A stretch of DNA of 64,000 nt from Diploscapter coronatus (lineage: Eukaryota > Nematoda > Chromadorea > Rhabditida > Rhabditidae), in assembly GCA_964036155.1 (NCBI GenBank), contig OZ038422.1:26621201-26685200 (forward strand), written 5' to 3'. This document shows, one piece after another, positions 58,322 to 64,000 of the stretch. Made by a program: the position numbers and the translations under genes. Every line of letters starts with the position of its first letter. The stretch's first letter is position 1. Under the pieces are notes generated by a model that was not told the origin of the DNA, searched no databases, and saw only the letters and a list, made by a program, of their open reading frames with translations.

Positions 58322-59995
58322 TTATTGAACATTAATGGCGTTGTTACTTTTCGCATGGCTATTATTCTTGCTAGTATTGTTAACTTTGATAACTTTCGCT
58401 GAACTTGACTTATTATTTGGACTGATAGTTCTCTGAAGGAAGTTAACAAACTCGATGAATGAATTTTTAATAAAATTGTTATTACTTTTATTGCCTTCTT
58501 TATCAGGAAAAATAGCGTTATGGATTGAATCATGGGACCATATGAAAACAGTAAAAACGTGAATCTCTGCAAAATTAATAACCACTTAAGTTTTCACCTG
58601 AAATAATCTAAAACATACACCGATGTAATATATTGGTCCATTCGGAAAGAATAAATCCCTTTCGTTTATTAAGCCAATAAGACATAGCCAGTCAATAATT
58701 ATGTATAAATTGTTTGTAACAAGTTCGCAAACAGTCTGAATTTGTTTTGCTCTAAAATATAATATTCACGATTTCAAGTGTATTGTTGAGGGTTCTCATA
58801 TAACATTGATCTAATTTTCATTTTTACTTACATGTGATATCAGTCTACGATTCAAGCCAACTTCGTTTTTCCGCTTCATAGATGACATTTTCTTGAAATG
58901 GCATTTGATTTTTCTCAATAAATAAACCAGACTTGAAATTGAAATGAACGCAGCAATTAGGTTCACTATATATATGGATATTTTACTTGTAATATTCTAA
59001 ACAATGCTTAATAAAAATTTGAACACAAAATAGATCTTTAGAAATAGATATTAATCGAGCATATATTAAATCGATTTATGTAAAACCTGACTATCATTTT
59101 GGTTAGGCATTTTATGCAATTATGAAAAGCTCCAGCCGAATTAAAAAAAACCTGATGAACTATTAATTCTAAAAGTCACCCTTGTGTTTTAATTTTTCTG
59201 ACAACTGTTTATGAAACAATTAGTTAAAGTAGTATGACAATAACGAGTGGAAAATCTTTGAATTTCTAAAAAGTATAAATTTTGTTAACTTTCGCCTTAC
59301 TAGCTTTATTAATGTTTGCACTCCCTATCTCGTATTGCGTACTACTTTTATTAATTACCGTAAATGGTTTGTTGACATAAAATGATAAAAAAAATAGTTT
59401 TACTTACAACTCTTTGAAAGGCGTCATAATATATTTTTAAATTTCTCGAGGAATTTCCAATTTCTGATACAAGTGGGTACATGAAGATCCAGCATTGAAA
59501 AATGATTAATAAAATTATGCATGATAAAGCCAATATGAATAGATATTTGAAAAAGAGTGTAAGCCGATAATCTGGGAAACTAAATAGCTGAGGCTAATAT
59601 TAAAAAGACAATTCAATTTCAAACACTGAAAACGCTCGAGCTCGACTAATAGACATAGCACAGGATATCAGTTTTATGAAGAATATTGGAAATATTTCTA
59701 TAACTGAGGCTCCCGCAAACAATAGCTGTAAATATTAAGTGACGAATGATATAAATATGATATATATATTTATAAAATGTAATGGTTGAACCTACATCTT
59801 CTTTCATCATTCCATGACAACATATCGCTCTGATAGATAAATAATTTTTTAAAGGATTCTAAATTTTATGATAAATAAAATAATACATTTTCATAATACC
59901 ATTATGAATATGACTATTGAGTGGATAATCTTTGATAGAAATAACATGAATAGAAATTGTTCGAACGTCGAAAATTTGCCAATATTAGTCCAAAA
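58322..59995 (-). CDS. Nematode chemoreceptor-like seven-helix receptor (5' end unresolved)
   Basis: Minus-strand exons read, from 5' to 3': a possible helix (FEQFLFMLFLSKIIHSIVI, uncertain phase), AICCHGMMKED, then LLFAGASVIEIFPIFFIKLI and CAMSISRARAF (TM3 and its inner end), YRLTLFFKYLFILALSCIIL (TM4), MYPLVSEIGNSSRNL (outer loop), ISIYIVNLIAAFISISSLVY (TM5), a basic loop (KCHFKKMSSMKRKNEVGLNR), QTVCELVTNNLYIIIDWLCL (TM6), PNGPIYYIEIHVFTVFIW (TM7) and an Asn/Ser/Lys-rich tail ending NNAINVQ and TAA at 58322. The SISRARAF and IYYIE patterns recall the Sra/Srab group of nematode chemoreceptors, but this assignment is tentative. The first exons were not found and the two most 5' exons do not join in phase, so the gene may extend right or may be damaged. 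Confidence 0.6.
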
Positions 59996-60826
59996 CTGTT
60001 TTAGAATACGGCATAGAATTAAGTTGAACAATAAATAAATGATGTAGATATCTATTTGGCCATCGCTAGTAATTAGATGATCTTAATTCAAGCAAATTTT
60101 TGAGATATCTAAAAAATCCATACACCAAGGTTCATTATAAAGGGTTGTTAGAAATGCCTCGAGGTGAGAAGTGCTCTGTGCTAAATCTGTAATTATTCCA
60201 TGAATAGTTTAGAATTCAACTCATAATATCTACTAAAAATTGCAATCCTTGCGCTAACTTACCGATACATGTTTTATTTTTCAAAAATTCAGTATCCCAT
60301 GTTTGGCTACGATTACAGAAATACATTATCCAATGAAAAATTCAACGATTTATTTTAGAGTCGGAGTACAAAAATGAATTTAAAATAAATAAATTAGGAA
60401 ATAATATCAAATTTGTTGAAAAATATGAAAAATCAAACGTGTTTGAAGATCTATAATTAAAATGAAGTGTCAGATTTGAAAATTTTTTTAAGAAGGCATA
60501 ATTTTTTCAACCTTTTCCCTTTGTTTTGATGGGGAGTTGAAGACGAACTTTGAAAAAATGAACTGCAAAAAGGGTTTTATTATTGGGATATAAGCATATC
60601 ATTATATCGTTAAGGGAGTGTATTTGTAAGACTCGAACAACTGTCCGCGTTTCAGAAAAAGTTTTTACACATTGTGCTTTGATCATAGAGGTGGCACCCC
60701 TATGGGGCCTAATCCCAAAATCGAGGGGACAAACCCCCGCCCCTACAAGTGGGCGGAGTTATGCTAATTTGAAAATCGTTCTTTGGCTTTGACTTCAGAG
60801 TGGACGGGACTTGCGCTCTCTACACC
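59996..60826. other. Region between receptor gene and second tRNA cassette
   Basis: This is largely AT-rich and may hold unseen 5' exons of the receptor at 58322-59995. A distinct GC-rich patch at about 60690-60765 (CCCTATGGGGCCTAATCCC, then CAAACCCCCGCCCC) stands out from its surroundings and could be part of a dispersed repeat. No supportable gene was seen. Confidence 0.4.
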
Positions 60827-61120
60827 AGGCTAAAGAAGACGAATCGATCCACTTTCGCTGGAATCTTTTTTATCCGCAAGTCACACTATAGCGTTGAACG
60901 AGGAGATCGGTTCTCCCCCAAATGCGCCAATGGAGGGGCAAATTCCCAAGCGTGGATGGTGTAACGGTAACATGGTTGACTTCCACTCACCGCATTGTCG
61001 GAGACGCGATCAATCGTTCGGGGCTCGACTCCCCGTTCACGCAACACATTTTGATTAAAATGCCTTTATTTTGGTAAGAAATGCAAGCTTTAGGGTTAAA
61101 ATGAGAGCGAAAGCGAATTA
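60827..61120 (+). repeat. Duplicated tRNA cassette, copy 2
   Basis: This is the second copy of the segment at 57673-57965, same orientation, about 3.15 kb away. Differences include AAGAAGACGAATCG here versus AAGAAGGCAAATCG, and an extra G in the first copy (ATCGGGTTC versus ATCGGTTC). The 94-base tRNA is unchanged. The 3' flank differs much more (AACACATTTTG here versus AATATACTTTTG). Confidence 0.85.
60950..61043 (+). tRNA. tRNA-Gly(UCC)-like gene with long variable arm, copy 2
   Basis: It is identical over all 94 bases to the gene at 57796-57889, with the same TCC anticodon, the same T-C mismatch in the anticodon stem and the same 27-base variable region. A TTTT terminator lies five bases past the 3' end. 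Identity of the gene against visible drift in its flanks argues that both copies are functional, or that the duplication is recent and gene conversion acted on the core. Decoding identity cannot be settled from sequence: the anticodon says glycine while the long variable arm with A73 is the leucine-type architecture. Confidence 0.75.
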
Positions 61121-61615
61121 CCTCTGCTATACAATTTAGTAAACACTTTTTGAAGGAAGACGATGTTCAAAATTTTCATTTCTACTTCTAATACCATTTA
61201 ATCTACCCAAGTCGACTATGGAGATTTAAAAAAAAAATTGTTTCGGAAAATATTGACTTAAAAATGATCGAAGTTAAAATAAAATCGGTTTTTAACCATT
61301 TTTGACAAATTTTCACCCAAAATTCGAATTTTAACGTGAGAAGATTAAAATACATTTATTGAGTTATTGAAATAAATCACTATAATCGGCGTAGTAAACC
61401 TTTATTTTAGTGTTGATTTTCAAGAAAGTAACAGATTGTAGCTTAGTTGGAAATAAAATTTATTGGTTTTTCTCGTAAACTATCAGTTAGTTAAAGTGAT
61501 TGTTCAATTACGCCACGAATTTTTAAAATACGCAAGGAAATACTTTTTTGAAGTTTGATATCTTCAATAATAATTAGTGACAATTCAAACTAGTGTTGCA
61601 CAAAATTTATTTAAT
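61121..61615. other. Intergenic AT-rich region
   Basis: This lies between the second tRNA cassette and the stop codon of the right-hand receptor gene. It is AT-rich and contains no supportable feature. Confidence 0.5.
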
Positions 61616-63790
61616 TCAAGCAACAGTAGCCATTTCAGAAATATGGACATTGTTCCTGCTGCTTGAGACTTTCTGATTCGATATCACAGATTTTAGTGAA
61701 CTTTTTGCAGAGAACATTGCTTTCACTTCGTTCCGAAGAGCTGTGTTGAATATCAAAGAAAGAGTGGGCGATATCTGAATCTTTGATAATAATTACAATC
61801 GAATCTAAATAATCACTATTTAAAATTTATTTGATAAGTGATGTTTAATATCGTGAGCATTTTCTGATAGTAGTAAAGATTTAACTCGCCGAATTATTCA
61901 CTGAAAATAGAGTCGTTATCACAAATCCCGTCCACTTCGATGTTAAAAACTGAGGCACAATTTGCCATGTTAACCATGTAACGAAATAACAAACGGAGAA
62001 TAGCAAAAACTGAAAGTGATCAGTTTCAATTATCTTACTGAAGTGACGATTTTTCAAATGACTTGTTTGATTATTTAATAGTTTTCTAATTAATCATATT
62101 CTAGAAATCACGTAAGCATAGTATAAAATTTAGGCAAATTTTTACTCCTTCAAAGTTAAAATAAGTAATTGATGTTAGAAATGTGATAATGTTTTTACAG
62201 CCAAAATGAAATTCATAATTTAAATACAGAGACTATTTCCGCAGCTACTATCATACCTGAACAAGTAACCGAATTTCCGATTTGCTAATTTTATTCTTCG
62301 ATTGATTATTCATGGCACCCCTCGAATGTCTTCTCAGTTTATTTCTTATCAAATATCGATTATTTCGTCGAATTTTTATGAGAATAAATGAATACGATAA
62401 TAGCATCATAATTAGAGGCGTGATGCTAACAATAATATCCAAGTTACGATGCCTAAAATATATCACATAAACTAAATTTTATAAGCGTCAAATTTATATT
62501 CGGAATTAATCATAAGCTTTCGAAAAAGAAATGGAATTGTTTGAATTATGCAATACCATAATTCTCGCTATTGTTTCCATCTTGACGTGATTCAGGTACA
62601 TCACGTGATAAATGAAATATAAATTAGCTAACCATGTATCTGGATCTTCATATCCAGAAACAAAATATTCGACATAATAAATCACGTGACAACAACTAAA
62701 TAAGGTTGGCAGTGCAACCAAAAATCCAGCTAGAAAATTAAGACTGATTATTGTCAAAGTTCGTGACCGAGAAAACATATACTTGAAGTCCATAGGAAAG
62801 GCAATTGAAATCAGTCTAAATTATGCGGATAAGTATTAAGGCGAAATTCGATTCTACCTGTTTATTGACATAACACCAAGCTGAATAATATATGTGTACC
62901 AGAAAACGTCGTAAAAGAACATCATGCAAATATTTATTTCATATGACAGCTGAAACTAATTTGTAATCTCAATAAGAACTCGAATTCAAACGAGCGAACT
63001 TATGTAGTCTTGATTACAGATTGTTTAACAATTATCCAATTTCGAACTACATAGCAAAGACATCTGATCTATGTTCGTATTTTCTAATATTTGTCTTGAG
63101 CAGATAATCTGTTCCTTTTCAAAATATTGAAGGGCATGATTTTATGGTAAAATGGAGCGACACCATTTTTCCAATGTATTATTTATTACAGTAGCAAGAA
63201 ATAATCACACTTCAATACATTCTTTCAGGCATTTTAATGAACTCTATTCAAAACGAGACAAACGTCAAAGAATGCACTCATATGGCTTAAGATTTGACCA
63301 TTTTTAGGCATTATTGTTAAAAACATCAACATTTTTAATAAATCAAATTGGATACCTTAGAAGAAGACTGAAATCCTTGAGCGGGAATTAGCATTACTAA
63401 GCTGATAAAGGGCATGAAAATATCACAGATGGCTAATGAAATTATAAACCAGTAACTGCAAGTTATAAATTGAAAATTCGTGGATAAACTATTATTGCTT
63501 AGCGATTTTGAAAACATGTAAATAGATAGAAAAATTCCGCTAGGATTTTTTCTACTTTTATAAGCCTGCAACTGCTGCAGGAAAATGAAGCACCATCCAT
63601 AATTTCTTGCTGTCGTTGCCATGATTAAAATTTTGGAATTTTTCAATAGGGAATTTACCTTGTTGAAGAACGCATTTCAGCGCAACGAAAAATGCCTAGC
63701 ACTAGCAGCAAATTAGTTGTAAGAGCTATTAGATTCACTAAAAACCAAATGAGTACGGCGATCAACTTGTCACGATTCTGTTGGTCAGAA
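61616..63790 (-). CDS. Seven-helix receptor, nematode Srx/Srsx-like (5' end missing)
   Basis: Seven minus-strand exons join in phase. They read: QQNRDKLIAVLIWFLVNLIA and NLLLVLGIFRCAEMRSS (TM1), YWFIISLAICDIFMPFISLV (TM2), CMMFFYDVFWYTYIIQLGVM then SINRLISIAFPMDFKYMFSR (TM3 with an NR in the place of DRY and the second inner loop), LTIISLNFLAGFLVALPTLF (TM4), DTWLANLYFIYHV (outer loop), LDIIVSITPLIMMLLSYSFI (TM5), a basic third inner loop (IRRNNRYLIRNKLRRHSRG), FLLFSVCYFVTWLTWQIVPQ (TM6), ISPTLSLIFNTALRNEVKAM (TM7) and a Ser-rich tail ending HISEMATVA with TGA at 61616. The SINR and FPM patterns suit the Srx or Srsx chemoreceptor groups. The exon at 63790 begins after a TTTTCAG acceptor, so at least one 5' exon, with the start codon, lies further right or outside the window. 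Confidence 0.75.
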
Positions 63791-64000
63791 CTGAAAATTA
63801 AATTCCAAATTAAAACTAGCATAAATGAAATCGAATAGTGCGAAACTATGAACATTAATTTTCAATCTAAATATATAAAATTGAACTTGTATTAGTGAGA
63901 AAGTAGGAAGGGCCAGAAATGTTGTTAAACACATATGATGATCTCGTGGTTGTTGAAATTAACGCTCATAAGCACTATCATAGATAATAAATTGATCCTT
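63791..64000. other. Right edge, 5' flank or intron of the receptor gene
   Basis: This is AT-rich sequence with no clear first exon. An ATG-initiated minus-strand frame near 63970 (MIVLMSVNFNNHEII) is a weak candidate for the missing start of the receptor gene. Confidence 0.3.

Overview
The window is animal nuclear DNA, almost certainly from a nematode. Coding sequence is split into short exons separated by mostly 40-100 bp introns with GT donors and a strong TTTTCAG acceptor. Several initiator ATGs sit directly behind a TTTTCAG-like site, as expected for spliced-leader trans-splicing. The proteins include nematode chemoreceptor-like receptors, a TWK-type potassium channel and recognisable counterparts of C. 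elegans genes. Intergenic and intronic DNA is very AT-rich and holds several foldback (inverted-repeat) elements. Exon models were assembled by eye from reading frames, splice signals and phase agreement; small boundary errors are possible.

Layout. 1-9 kb is gene-poor, with three phase-consistent minus-strand exons of an unrecognised gene (4.3-5.4 kb). 9.1-15.1 kb (+) encodes a two-pore-domain K+ channel with a very long cytoplasmic tail; 15.7-17.2 kb (+) a four-helix membrane protein with PY motifs; 18.3-18.7 kb (+) an 85-residue single-pass membrane protein; 20.4-22.1 kb (+) a Zeste-type Myb/SANT protein with a coiled coil. 22.3-27.0 kb (-) is an extended synaptotagmin converging on that gene. 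28.7-36.5 kb (-) is the Hsp70-interacting protein Hip, whose 5.5-kb intron contains on the opposite strand a complete gene for a secretory-pathway protein with eleven C-x5-C motifs. 37.4-40.1 kb (-) is pyruvate dehydrogenase kinase and 41.7-44.7 kb (+) is the NDUFA9 subunit of complex I, a divergent pair of mitochondrial genes. 47.2-53.1 kb (+) is a catalytically dead phospholipase C-like protein (PRIP/PLCL type), 53.5-56.0 kb (+) phosphoribosyl-pyrophosphate synthetase, and 56.5-57.3 kb (+) a small secreted Cys-containing protein. 58.3-63.8 kb (-) has two seven-helix receptor genes, with a duplicated cassette around them carrying two identical 94-nt tRNA-Gly(UCC)-like genes that have a long variable arm.

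Functionally the window is a mixed housekeeping and neuronal/signalling neighbourhood: ER-plasma membrane lipid transfer (extended synaptotagmin), phosphoinositide scaffolding (PLC-like), mitochondrial energy metabolism (PDK, NDUFA9), nucleotide precursor synthesis (PRPS), protein folding (Hip) and membrane excitability (TWK). From memory, several C. elegans counterparts lie on chromosome III, so the block may belong to the corresponding ancestral linkage group.

The two things most worth following up are the long-variable-arm tRNA pair, which fits the nematode-specific class proposed to mis-read glycine/isoleucine codons as leucine, and the repetitive C-x5-C secretory protein nested inside the Hip intron. 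The multiple QT-type motifs in the potassium-channel tail are a third candidate.
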